64,000 nucleotides of DNA, from the NCBI RefSeq assembly GCF_009996735.1, contig NZ_JAACYI010000001.1, positions 70,522 through 134,521 of the forward strand. Reading direction: 5' to 3'. Position numbers and translations under genes: made by a program. The notes under the pieces are model-generated. The model had not been told where the DNA came from and made no database searches. It saw only the letters and a program-made list of their open reading frames with translations. Shown here in pieces: positions 46,190-54,129 of the stretch. The stretch's first letter is position 1. The number at the start of each line of letters is the position of its first letter. The stretch comes from Cellulomonas sp. APG4 (GTDB lineage Bacteria > Actinomycetota > Actinomycetes > Actinomycetales > Cellulomonadaceae).

Positions 46190-47542
46190 ATGATGATCGG
46201 CGTCGGGCAGCGCAGCGCGCCGCGCACGTGGCGCAACTGGTCGCGCACCGCGACGGCGCACGCCCAGCAGTTCTGGCGGCCCCGCGACGTCGCCGACGTG
46301 GTGCGCGCGGTGCGGTTCGCGGCGCGCACGGGGACGCGGCTGCGCGTCGTCGGCGGCGGTCACTCGTTCACCCCGCTCGTCGCGACCGACGGTGTGCTGC
46401 TGAGCCTCGACCACCTCGCCGACGTGCAGCGCGTCGAGCCGACGCCCGACGGCGGCGCACGCGTGACCGTGGGCGCCGGGATGCGGCTGCGCACGCTCAA
46501 CGCCGAGCTCGCGCGCCGGGGCCTGGCGATGGAGAACCTGGGCGACATCGACCACCAGTCGGTCGCCGGGGCCGTGTCGACGGGCACCCACGGCACGGGC
46601 GCACGGTTCGGAGGCCTGGCCACCCAGGTGCTCGGCGTGCGGGTGGTCACGGCCGACGGCGAGGTGCGCGAGGCCGACGCGGACCACGACCGCGAGCTGT
46701 GGGAGGCCGCGCGGCTCGGGCTGGGCGCCGTGGGCGTGCTCGTGGCCGTGACGCTGCGCGCGGTGCCCGCGTTCGACCTGCGTGCGCGCGAGCACGTCGT
46801 CGGGCTCGCGGACGTGCTCGACGGGCTCGAGGGACCCGACGGCTGGATCGAGCGCACCGACCACCTGGACGTCTACTGGTTCCCGTTCACGCGCCGCGCA
46901 CTGGTCAAGGCGAACGAGCGCGTGCCCGCGTCGGGGCGGTCGACCCTCGCACCCGCGCGGCGCTGGGTCGAGGACGAGCTCGTCGCGAACGGCCTGTTCG
47001 CGGTGACGAACCGGCTCTCGGCGGCGGCCCCGCGTGCGGTCCCGGCGGTCAACTCCGTCGCCGCACGCCTGCTCGCGGACCGCGAGTACCGCGCGCCGTC
47101 GACCGAGGTGTTCGTCTCGCCGCGCCGGGTCCGGTTCCGCGAGATGGAGTACGCCGTGCCACGCGAGGCCCTCGCGCACGTGGTGACCGAGGTGGACACC
47201 TGGCTGCGCCGCAGCGGCGAGCCCGTGCCGTTCCCCGTCGAGATCCGCGTGACCGCGCCCGACGACGTCTGGCTGTCGACCGCGCACGGCCGCGCGACCG
47301 CCTACGTCGCCGTGCACCAGTACCACCGCATGGAGCACGCGCGGTACTTCGCGGCGGTCGAGGCGATCGCGCGTGAGGTCGACGGGCGGCCGCACTGGGG
47401 CAAGATGCACGGGCTCGGCGCGGAGCGGCTGGCGGCGCTGTACCCGCGCTTCGAGGACTTCCGGGCCGTGCGCGCCCGCGCGGACCCGGACGGGCTGTTC
47501 ACCAACGCCGAGACCGAGCGGGTGCTGGGGCCCGTCCGTTGA
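46190..47542 (+). CDS. FAD-linked sugar-lactone oxidase/dehydrogenase (L-gulono/D-arabinono-1,4-lactone type)
   Basis: A 450-aa member of the VAO flavoprotein family. The FAD domain has VVGGGHSFTPL, whose His is the usual covalent flavin site. GDIDHQSVAGAVSTGTHGTG and AARLGLGAVGVLVAVTL follow. The ALO-type C-terminus ends HWGKMHGLGAERLAALYP. It should oxidise an aldonolactone or related polyol. The mycobacterial homologue acts as an L-gulono-1,4-lactone dehydrogenase. It is divergent from the PLP protein gene and convergent with the YitT-like gene. Confidence 0.87.
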   Translation: MMIGVGQRSAPRTWRNWSRTATAHAQQFWRPRDVADVVRAVRFAARTGTRLRVVGGGHSFTPLVATDGVLLSLDHLADVQRVEPTPDGGARVTVGAGMRLRTLNAELARRGLAMENLGDIDHQSVAGAVSTGTHGTGARFGGLATQVLGVRVVTADGEVREADADHDRELWEAARLGLGAVGVLVAVTLRAVPAFDLRAREHVVGLADVLDGLEGPDGWIERTDHLDVYWFPFTRRALVKANERVPASGRSTLAPARRWVEDELVANGLFAVTNRLSAAAPRAVPAVNSVAARLLADREYRAPSTEVFVSPRRVRFREMEYAVPREALAHVVTEVDTWLRRSGEPVPFPVEIRVTAPDDVWLSTAHGRATAYVAVHQYHRMEHARYFAAVEAIAREVDGRPHWGKMHGLGAERLAALYPRFEDFRAVRARADPDGLFTNAETERVLGPVR

Positions 47543-47560
47543 CCGCGGACCGGTCGACCC

Positions 47561-48214
47561 TCAGCCGCCGATGTACCGCCCGGGCCGGTGGTTCATCACG
47601 AGGACGAGGTTGAGCAGGGCCGCGCCGAGGGCCGAGGCCGCGACCACGTGCACGGGGGTCACCGTGAGCGCCAGGGCGATGATCACGACGTCGAACGCGA
47701 GCTGCACGTAGCCCGCACGCCAGCCGAGCGTGTCCTGCGCGAGCAGCGCGAGGGTGTTGAGCCCGCCCATGCTGCCGTTGTGCCGGAACAGGATCAGCAT
47801 GCCGACGCCGATCACGAGGTTCCCGGTGAGGGTGCCGTGCAGCAGGTTGAGCTCGCGCACGTCCATCAGCAGCGGGTGGAGCTCGGTCCACAGACCCACG
47901 AGCACGATCGACACGGCCGTGCGAGCCGCGAACACCCAGCCGCGCCGCCACGCACCGAGCGCCAGGAACGGCAGGTTGAGCAGCAGGAAGACCGGTGCGA
48001 AACCGAGCCCCGTGCCGTAGGCGATCAGCAGCGCGAGGCCCGCGGTGCCGCCCGTGACCGCCTCGACCGTGTGCAGCAGGTGCACGCCGAGGGCCGCGAG
48101 GTAGGTGCCGATGAGCGTGGCGACGACGTCCTCGACGCGGCTGTGCCGCACGGGCTGGAACGGCAGGGGCCCCGCAGGCACGTCGGCACGCGCCTCGACC
48201 GTCTCGTCCGCCAC
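47561..48214 (-). CDS. YitT-family (DUF161) membrane protein
   Basis: A protein of about 217 aa with five to six transmembrane helices. The YitT hallmarks are LGVHLLHTVEAVTGGTAGLALLIAYGTGLGFAPVFLLLNLPFLALG in outline and GSMGGLNTLALLAQD. It lacks the C-terminal DUF2179 domain of longer YitT proteins. The start is uncertain: GTG at 48214 has GGGAG 9 nt upstream, and GTG near 48241 is an alternative. The function is unknown. Confidence 0.78.
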   Translation of the reverse strand: MADETVEARADVPAGPLPFQPVRHSRVEDVVATLIGTYLAALGVHLLHTVEAVTGGTAGLALLIAYGTGLGFAPVFLLLNLPFLALGAWRRGWVFAARTAVSIVLVGLWTELHPLLMDVRELNLLHGTLTGNLVIGVGMLILFRHNGSMGGLNTLALLAQDTLGWRAGYVQLAFDVVIIALALTVTPVHVVAASALGAALLNLVLVMNHRPGRYIGG

Positions 48215-48306
48215 GCCCGCTCCCGCCTGCTCGCCCACCCGTGCCCCGCGCACGCTACCCGAGCCGTCTCGACCCGTGGACACCGGCGGGGCGCGGGGCG
48301 CTGCTG

Positions 48307-48864
48307 CTAGTTGAGCGACGGGTCGTCGGGGAAGGTCGAGACGATCGCCATCGCACCGCCCTGCCGGCGCATCACGGTGCGCCACAGGTGCTCGGGGTCG
48401 GTCGACACGACGTCGGCCGGCAGGGCCGGGAAGACGAACCAGTCCCCCGCCGCGACCTCGCCCTCGAGCTGGCCGCCCGACCACCCGGCGTGGCCCGCGA
48501 AGACGCGCAGCCCGAGCACGTCGCGCACCGCCTCCGGCTCGGCGTCGAGGTCCACCAGGCCGAAGCCGGACGCGACGCGGGTCACGGCACGCGGTGGCGC
48601 GACCCCAGCCCGCAGTGTCGCGACACCCAGGGCGCCGTCGAGGCCCACCGGCCCGCCCTGGAAGAGGGTCGAGGGTTCCGCCACCGACTCCTGCCAGGCG
48701 GGCAGGACGGCGGCCACGGGGACGGGGATCGGACGGTTGAGCACCACCCCGAACGCGCCCTCGTCGTCGCGGTGCAGCACGAGCACGACGGCGCGCCGGA
48801 AGTTCGGGTCCGTCAGGTGCGGCACGGCGACGAGCAGGTCGCCCGGGCGCGGCGGGGTCGACAT
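48307..48864 (-). CDS. YqgE/AlgH family protein
   Basis: A 185-aa protein with all family landmarks: GDLLVAVPHLTDPNFRRAVVLVLHRDDEGAFGVVLNRP in outline, LFQGGPVGLDGAL, VRVFAGHAGWSGGQLEGEV and WFVFPA. The biochemical role is not established (AlgH affects gene expression in some proteobacteria). The ATG at 48864 is preceded by GAGGATGAGGG. It is divergent from the MFS gene, with a 119-bp gap. Confidence 0.92.
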   Translation of the reverse strand: MSTPPRPGDLLVAVPHLTDPNFRRAVVLVLHRDDEGAFGVVLNRPIPVPVAAVLPAWQESVAEPSTLFQGGPVGLDGALGVATLRAGVAPPRAVTRVASGFGLVDLDAEPEAVRDVLGLRVFAGHAGWSGGQLEGEVAAGDWFVFPALPADVVSTDPEHLWRTVMRRQGGAMAIVSTFPDDPSLN

Positions 48865-48983
48865 ACCCTCATCCTCACCGAGACCCCGGCTCCCGCGCGC
48901 CCCGACCGCGGGTACGCCATGCCACGCAGCGCAGCACCCCCGAGCCGCGGTCCCACGTCGAGACCACCCAGCCCCGGAGCACC

Positions 48984-50252
48984 ATGACCTCGCCCCGCCC
49001 GCCCGTCGAGGCCCGCCTGCGCCATGCCCGCGCGGCGGTGTCGACGCTCTTCTTCCTCAACGCGGTGCTGTACGCGAACCTCGTGCCGCGGCTGCCCGAG
49101 GTCAAGGCCACGCTGGGCCTGAGCAACGCCGAGCTGGGAACCGCCATCGCGGCGATGCCCGTCGGGGCACTCGTCTCGGGCCTCTTCGCCCCGGTGCTCA
49201 TCCAGCGGCTCGGTTCGGGCCGGGTCGCCTCGTTCGGGCTCGTGCTGCTCGCGGGCACGATCGCGCTGTTCCCGCTCGCCCCCTCGTGGGCGGCGCTCGC
49301 GTCGCTCATGCTGGTCGCGGGCGTGCTGGACTCCGTGGTCGACGTCGCCCAGAACGCGCACGGCTTCCGGGTGCAGCGCGCGTACCGTCGCTCGATCGTG
49401 CACGCCTTCCACGGGGTGTGGAGCGTGGGCGCCGTCGTCGGCGGGCTGCTCGGCTCGGCCGCGGCCGGGCTCGACGTGCCCCTGCCCACGCACCTCGCGC
49501 TTACCGCGGGGGTGTTCGCCGTCGTCGCCGTGGTCGCCTCGCGGTTCCTGCTCACCGGCCCGGAGGACGCCGAGCGCGAAACGGCTGACGACGCCGCGAG
49601 CCACGTGGGGGCGCGTCTGCGCCACGTGGCCGGGCGCACCCTGCTCGTCCTCGCAGGGCTCGGTGCGCTGGCTGCCGCGGGCGCCTTCGTCGAGGACGCG
49701 GGCTCGTCCTGGGGCGCGCTCTACCTGCGCGACGAGATCGGCACGAGCGCCGCCGCCGCGGGACTCGCCTTCGTGGCGCTCCAGGTCGCCATGACCGTGG
49801 GCCGCCTCACCGGCGACCGGGCGGTCGACCGCTTCGGCCAGCGGGACGTGACGCTCGTCGGCGGGCTGCTCGTCGCCGGCGGCATGGGCGGGGCCCTGCT
49901 CGTGCCCGGCCTCGGCACCACCGTCGCGGGGTTCGCCCTCGCGGGCCTCGGCGTCGCGACGCTCGTGCCGGCCGTGATGCACGCCGCCGACGAGCTCCCC
50001 GGCCTCCCGCCCGGCGTGGGGCTCACGGTCGTGAGCTGGCTGCTGCGCGTCGGCTTCCTGGTCTCCCCCGCCGCCGTCGGGCTGGTCGCGGACGCGACGA
50101 GCCTGCGGGTGGGCCTGCTCGGGGTGGTCGTCGCGGGCGTCGTGATGCTCGCGTGCGCGCCGCTCCTCACCGCCCGCCGCGCGTCCGTGCCCGACGACGC
50201 ACCGTCGTCGCCCCCGCTGGGCGGCCCGCCGTCCGCCCAGCCCACGCCCTGA
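48984..50252 (+). CDS. Major facilitator superfamily transporter (YbjJ/FucP-like)
   Basis: A 422-aa transporter with 12 hydrophobic segments. An N-terminal ANLVPRLPEVKATLGLSNAELGTAIAAMPVGALVSG in outline and HAFHGVWSVGAVVGG match the YbjJ-type MFS group. TVGRLTGDRAVDRFGQR is the A-like loop of the second half. A Pro/Ser-rich tail ends the protein. The substrate is unknown; related proteins are drug- or sugar-proton carriers. It stands alone. Confidence 0.85.
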   Translation: MTSPRPPVEARLRHARAAVSTLFFLNAVLYANLVPRLPEVKATLGLSNAELGTAIAAMPVGALVSGLFAPVLIQRLGSGRVASFGLVLLAGTIALFPLAPSWAALASLMLVAGVLDSVVDVAQNAHGFRVQRAYRRSIVHAFHGVWSVGAVVGGLLGSAAAGLDVPLPTHLALTAGVFAVVAVVASRFLLTGPEDAERETADDAASHVGARLRHVAGRTLLVLAGLGALAAAGAFVEDAGSSWGALYLRDEIGTSAAAAGLAFVALQVAMTVGRLTGDRAVDRFGQRDVTLVGGLLVAGGMGGALLVPGLGTTVAGFALAGLGVATLVPAVMHAADELPGLPPGVGLTVVSWLLRVGFLVSPAAVGLVADATSLRVGLLGVVVAGVVMLACAPLLTARRASVPDDAPSSPPLGGPPSAQPTP

Positions 50253-50315
50253 CGCGTCTCCCCTCTCGTTCACGCGCGCCCGTTCGACGGCCTGGACGGC
50301 GGCGCGACCACTCAA

Positions 50316-50330
50316 TTGAAGACTTCTTCA
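50316..50330. promoter_or_regulatory. Promoter/operator of the ArsR-SulP operon
   Basis: TGAAGA-CT-TCTTCA (50317-50330) is a perfect 6+6 inverted repeat. It overlaps a TTGAAG -35 element and lies 21 bp before the ArsR GTG. Its size and position fit autorepression by the ArsR-type protein. Confidence 0.6.
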
Positions 50331-50350
50331 TGTCGTGAGATCGTCAGATC

Positions 50351-50683
50351 GTGAACGTCCCCCTCCACCAGGCCAAGGCCGAGCTCTTCCGCACCCTCGG
50401 TCATCCCGTGCGCATCAGGGTCCTCGAGCTGCTCGTCGAGCGCCCGCACCAGGTGCGCGAGCTCCTCGCGGCGATCGAGGTCGAGGCGTCGAACCTCTCC
50501 CAGCAGCTCGCCGTGCTGCGCCGGGCCGGCCTCGTGACGTCGACGCGCGAGGGGTCGACGGTCGTCTACCGGCTGAGCACGCCCGACGTCGCTGAGATGA
50601 TGCTCGCCGCCCGTCGCATCCTCACGTCGGTGCTCACGGGCCAGGAGGAGCTGCTCGCCGAGCTCCGCTCCCAACCGTCGTGA
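50351..50683 (+). CDS. ArsR-family transcriptional regulator
   Basis: A 110-aa winged-helix protein (ELFRTLGHPVRIRVLELLVERPHQVRELLAAI, then LSQQLAVLRRAGLVTSTREG). It has no cysteines, so it is unlikely to be a thiolate metal sensor. The downstream SulP gene overlaps its stop by 4 nt (GTGA), so it probably controls that transporter. The signal could be sulfur- or redox-related, as in BigR/SqrR-type regulators, but the required Cys pair is missing. Confidence 0.88.
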   Translation: MNVPLHQAKAELFRTLGHPVRIRVLELLVERPHQVRELLAAIEVEASNLSQQLAVLRRAGLVTSTREGSTVVYRLSTPDVAEMMLAARRILTSVLTGQEELLAELRSQPS

Positions 50684-52395
50684 CCGCCGCCGACCCGCTC
50701 GCGGACGGACCCGCGCGCGGGGTGCGAGGCAGGCTGCGCACGCTGCTCCCGGGGCGCGCCGACTGGGCCGCCGTGCGCCGCGACCCGCGGCGGGACCTCG
50801 TGGCCGGGGCCACGGTCGCGATCGTCGCGCTGCCGCTCGCCCTCGCCTTCGGCGTCGCCTCGGGACTCGGCGCGCAGGCCGGGCTCGCGACCGCCGTCGT
50901 CGCCGGGGCCGTCGCGGCCGTCTTCGGCGGGTCCAACCTCCAGGTCTCGGGGCCCACCGGGGCGATGACGGTCGTCCTCGTCCCGATCGTCCACCAGTTC
51001 GGCGCGTCGGGCGTGCTCATGGTCGGCCTCATGGCCGGCGCGGCCCTCGTCGCGATGGCCCTCGCGGGGCTCGGGCGCTACGTGCGCTACCTGCCGGCCC
51101 CCGTGATCGAGGGCTTCACCGCCGGCATCGCCGTCGTCATCGCGCTCCAGCAGGTGCCCGTCGCCCTCGGTGTCACCGGGCTCGAGGGCGAGAAGGTCTG
51201 GGCCCTCGCGGCCCAGGCCGTGACCGAGTTCGTCGCACAGCCCGACCCCGCACCCCTCCTGATGGCACTCGGCGTCACCGCGGTGATCCTGCTCGGGGCC
51301 CGATGGCGTCCCGCGGTGCCGTTCTCGCTGCTCGCGGTCGCCGCGGCCACGGCGGCCACCGCCGCCCGCCCGCTCGGCCTCGAGACCCTGGACGGGCTGC
51401 CCGCGGGGCTCCCCGCGCCGTCGCTCGCGTTCTTCGACGCGAGCGCCCTGAGCACCCTCGCCACGGCGGCCGTCGCCGTCGCCGCCCTCGCGGCGCTCGA
51501 GAGCCTGCTGAGCGCGACCGTGGCCGACGCGATGAGCGTCAACGAGCGCCACGACCCGGACAGGGAGCTGTTCGGCCAGGGCCTCGCGAACATCGCCGCG
51601 CCGCTGTTCGGCGGGATCCCGGCCACGGCCGCGATCGCGCGGACCGCCGTCAACGTGCGCGCCGGCGCGGGGTCGCGGCTCGCGGCGCTCGCGCACGCGG
51701 TCGCGCTGCTCGTCGTCGTGCTGGTCGCCGCGCCGCTCGTGCGGCACGTGCCGCTGGCCGCACTCGCCGGCGTGCTGTTCGCGACGACGGTGCGGATGGT
51801 CGAGGTCGCCTCGCTGCGTGCACTCGCCCGCGCGACCCGCGGCGACGCGTTGATCCTCGCCCTGACGTTCGCCGCGACCGTGGCGATCGACCTCGTGACC
51901 GCCGTCGTCGTGGGCCTCGGCGTCGCGGTGCTGCTCGCGCTGCGCGCCGTCGCCCGTAGCGCGCGGCTCGAGCAGGTGCCGCTCGAGCCGGGCGACCACT
52001 CGGCCGAGGAGCACGCCCTGCTGAGCGAGCACATCGTCGCCTACCGCCTCGACGGCCCGCTGTTCTTCGCGGCCGCGCACCGGTTCCTGCTCGAGCTCAC
52101 GGAGATCGCGGACGTGCGGGTGGTCATCCTGCGGATGTCCCGGGTCACCACCATCGACGCGACCGGGGCCCAGGTGCTCGGCGACGCCGTCGCGCAGCTC
52201 GAGCACCGCGGGATCGTCGTGCTGCTCTCGGGCATCCGGCCCGCGCACGACGCCGTGATCTCCGCGCTGGGCGTGGCGTCGCACCTGGTCGCGGCGGGCC
52301 GCGTGTTCACCGACACCCCGAGCGCGATCGCCCACGCCCGTGCGCTGGTGCAGCCCGATCCCGGCCGGGATGCGGGGGCTCTCGCGGGCTCCTAG
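50680..52395 (+). CDS. SulP-family transporter with STAS domain (second copy)
   Basis: A 571-aa SulP protein. TM1 is VAGATVAIVALPLALAFGVASGLG, the next core segment is SGPTGAMTVVLVPIV, and GQGLANIAAPLFGGIPATAAIARTAVNVRAG is the classic SulP loop. The C-terminal STAS domain (about 455-555) contains VVILRMSRVTTIDATGAQVLGDA. It is more similar to canonical sulfate-type SulP proteins than the gene at 26053. It is coupled to the ArsR gene by a GTGA overlap. The promoter of the following gene lies at its 3' end. Confidence 0.88.
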   Translation: MTAADPLADGPARGVRGRLRTLLPGRADWAAVRRDPRRDLVAGATVAIVALPLALAFGVASGLGAQAGLATAVVAGAVAAVFGGSNLQVSGPTGAMTVVLVPIVHQFGASGVLMVGLMAGAALVAMALAGLGRYVRYLPAPVIEGFTAGIAVVIALQQVPVALGVTGLEGEKVWALAAQAVTEFVAQPDPAPLLMALGVTAVILLGARWRPAVPFSLLAVAAATAATAARPLGLETLDGLPAGLPAPSLAFFDASALSTLATAAVAVAALAALESLLSATVADAMSVNERHDPDRELFGQGLANIAAPLFGGIPATAAIARTAVNVRAGAGSRLAALAHAVALLVVVLVAAPLVRHVPLAALAGVLFATTVRMVEVASLRALARATRGDALILALTFAATVAIDLVTAVVVGLGVAVLLALRAVARSARLEQVPLEPGDHSAEEHALLSEHIVAYRLDGPLFFAAAHRFLLELTEIADVRVVILRMSRVTTIDATGAQVLGDAVAQLEHRGIVVLLSGIRPAHDAVISALGVASHLVAAGRVFTDTPSAIAHARALVQPDPGRDAGALAGS

Positions 52396-52398
52396 CGT
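52393..52398 (+). promoter_or_regulatory. -10 box for the copper-storage-like gene
   Basis: TAGCGT in CCTAGCGTCGA, the same 11 bases as in front of the DUF305 gene at 60890. It overlaps the stop codon of the SulP gene. About 30 bp upstream lies the perfect palindrome ATCCCGGCCGGGAT (52358-52371), still inside the SulP coding region. Confidence 0.45.
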
Positions 52399-52446
52399 CG
52401 AGGAGGGCGCCGCCCGGCGTCCCACCGGACCGAAGGAGGAACCGCC

Positions 52447-52848
52447 GTGACGACCGTCGAGATGCTCCGGAGCCACCCCGTGACCGACGGCGTCGACCGC
52501 GAGCTGCTCGCCCGCACGGTCGATGCCCTGCACGCGTGCGCGCAGGCGTGCACCACGTGCGCCGACGCGTGCCTCAACGAGGAGATGGTCGCCGAGCTGC
52601 GCACGTGCATCCGCACCGACCTCGACTGCGCCGACGTGTGCACCGCGGCGGCTCACGTGGCCTCACGGCTGACCGAGGGCGCGACGGCCGTGCTGCGCGC
52701 CCAGCTCGAGGCGTGCGTCGCCGCGTGCCGTGCGTGCGGCGACGAGTGCGCCCAGCACGCCGAGATGCACGAGCACTGCCGCGTGTGCGCCGAGGCGTGC
52801 CGCACCTGCGAGCAGGCGTGCACCGAGCTGCTCACCGCGCTCGGCTGA
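52447..52848 (+). CDS. Four-helix-bundle copper-binding protein (Csp-like)
   Basis: A 133-aa protein with 16 cysteines in helical CxxxC/CxxC spacing: HACAQACTTCADAC, CADVCTAAA, then EACVAACRACGDECAQH and HCRVCAEACRTCEQAC. This matches the cytosolic copper-storage (Csp3-like, DUF326) family, whose four-helix bundles are lined with Cys that bind many Cu(I). No signal peptide is present, so it is cytosolic. The GTG at 52447 has AAGGAGG 7 nt upstream. It lies beside a copper-type island. Confidence 0.9.
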   Translation: MTTVEMLRSHPVTDGVDRELLARTVDALHACAQACTTCADACLNEEMVAELRTCIRTDLDCADVCTAAAHVASRLTEGATAVLRAQLEACVAACRACGDECAQHAEMHEHCRVCAEACRTCEQACTELLTALG

Positions 52849-52855
52849 GGAGGGG

Positions 52856-53680
52856 TCAGGCCCAGCGCGAGTCGATCTCGAACTCGGTCGCGACCGCGCG
52901 GATCTCGTCGCGCGTGAGCCCCTCGGCGACCCCGCCCGCGAGGAGGTTCATGTACTCGTAGCGGGCACCCGTCTCGGCGTACTCGATCCTGTCGGTCGCA
53001 CGCGTCACCGACAGGTCCGAGCGCGCCATCACGCCGTGCTTGGACCAGACGACGATCTGGAACTCGCGCAGCCCCTCGACGTTGGCGCGCATCATCGCGT
53101 CGGAGCCAGGGACGAGGAACGGCAGCACGCCGATCCCCTCGCTCAGGGCGACGATGCTCTCGGGCTCCCACCGCAGCACACGGCCGTTGAAGGTCGCGGT
53201 GTCGCGGTAGGCGGGCACGTGCGAGAGGTACGTGAGGTGCATCGGCTGTGCGTGCACGACGGCCTGGAAATCTATGCCGCGCCGCGCGACCTGGTCCTGG
53301 TGCACAGCGAGGTGCGAGTTGAACTCACTCGTGAGCCTCGTGAACTGGCGCCGCGGCGAGGTGAACACCGTCGCCGTCAGCCCTCCCTCGTGCACCCGGA
53401 CGCCGGCGACGGCGGCCTCGGGGTCCTCGTGGATCTGCCGCAGCCGCCGGCCCGAGCCGGTGACCAGCAGCGTGCGCCCCGCGAGGGCCGGGGCCGGGAG
53501 GGGCAGGTCGATCTCCGCCTGCTGCGGGAAGCGCCGTCGCAGCTCGAGGTTCCAGCCCACGTACACGGAGATGTTGCCCGCCCCGGCCTCGGACGCGTCG
53601 ATCTCGCTGATGCGGTGGCCGCCCGCGCCCATCGAGCGCAGCAGCTCGTCCAGCTCGGGGTAGGGCTCGGCGACGGGCAT
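52856..53680 (-). CDS. Class II aldolase-family protein, rhamnulose-1-phosphate aldolase-like
   Basis: A 274-aa zinc aldolase-fold protein. EAGAGNISVYVGW holds the substrate loop and VVHAQPMHLTYLSHVP the metal-binding His-x4-His. The late VVWSKHGVMARS provides another His. The order and the long N-terminal part fit RhaD rather than fuculose or ribulose-phosphate members, though family HxH spacing is altered here. I chose ATG at 53680 because GGAGAG lies 6 nt upstream. ATG at 53716 (MKRFTESTW) is possible. No other rhamnose genes are nearby, so the substrate is uncertain. Confidence 0.75.
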   Translation of the reverse strand: MPVAEPYPELDELLRSMGAGGHRISEIDASEAGAGNISVYVGWNLELRRRFPQQAEIDLPLPAPALAGRTLLVTGSGRRLRQIHEDPEAAVAGVRVHEGGLTATVFTSPRRQFTRLTSEFNSHLAVHQDQVARRGIDFQAVVHAQPMHLTYLSHVPAYRDTATFNGRVLRWEPESIVALSEGIGVLPFLVPGSDAMMRANVEGLREFQIVVWSKHGVMARSDLSVTRATDRIEYAETGARYEYMNLLAGGVAEGLTRDEIRAVATEFEIDSRWA

Positions 53681-53788
53681 GAGTGCTCTCCAGGTGGACT
53701 CGGTGAATCGTTTCATACCAGTGTGCCCCGAAGTCGCCGGGCGACGGTGGGCCCAACGTCCTCGGCGCACGTCACCCGCCCTCGCGCG

Positions 53789-53810
53789 CTTCATCGAGCC
53801 TTCATCCGAC
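53789..53810 (+). promoter_or_regulatory. Response-regulator direct repeat, site A
   Basis: CTTCATCGAGC-CTTCATCCGAC, two CTTCATC motifs 11 bp apart, with a weaker third (GCTGATC) at 53811. The site is 98 bp upstream of the small membrane-protein gene at 53887. OmpR/PhoB-type regulators bind such 11-bp direct repeats. Two more copies of the pattern occur at 55899 and 60792. Confidence 0.6.
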
Positions 53811-53886
53811 GCTGATCGTCCCCGTGGTGCGCCCCCGGCACCTTGGGAGCGGTCGCGCCGGGCGACCGGAGGGGAGGACGGTCGAC

Positions 53887-54129
53887 GTGAGCTGGCTCAG
53901 CATCGCCGGAGGAGGCCTCATGACGCTCGTGCTGCTCGTCCTCACGACCGCCGTGTGGGTGGTCACGCGCCTGTTCCCGGCCGCACCGGCCGACGACTGC
54001 GCCCCGCCGTCAGGCACCGGGCAGCACGACGACGAACGTCGCACCGCTCCCTCGGCCGTCGCTCTCGGCCGTGATCGCGCCGCCGTGGGCCTCGACGAGG
54101 GCCCTGCTGATCGCGAGCCCGATGCCTGA
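53887..54129 (+). CDS. Small membrane protein
   Basis: An 80-aa frame starting VSWLSIAGGGLMTLVLLVLTTAVWVVTRLF, i.e. one strong transmembrane helix, then a hydrophilic tail. A GGAGGGGAGGA ribosome site lies 8-9 nt upstream of the GTG. The last 120 bp run antisense through the 3' end of the histidine-kinase gene, so only the first half looks independently coding. It lies behind a putative response-regulator site and may be a membrane accessory of the copper island. No family is recognised. Confidence 0.55.
   Translation: MSWLSIAGGGLMTLVLLVLTTAVWVVTRLFPAAPADDCAPPSGTGQHDDERRTAPSAVALGRDRAAVGLDEGPADREPDA

Noticed and set aside
50566-52656. 696-codon minus-strand frame opposite the second SulP gene
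   Set aside because: A shadow of a well-supported transporter with intact SulP and STAS motifs.
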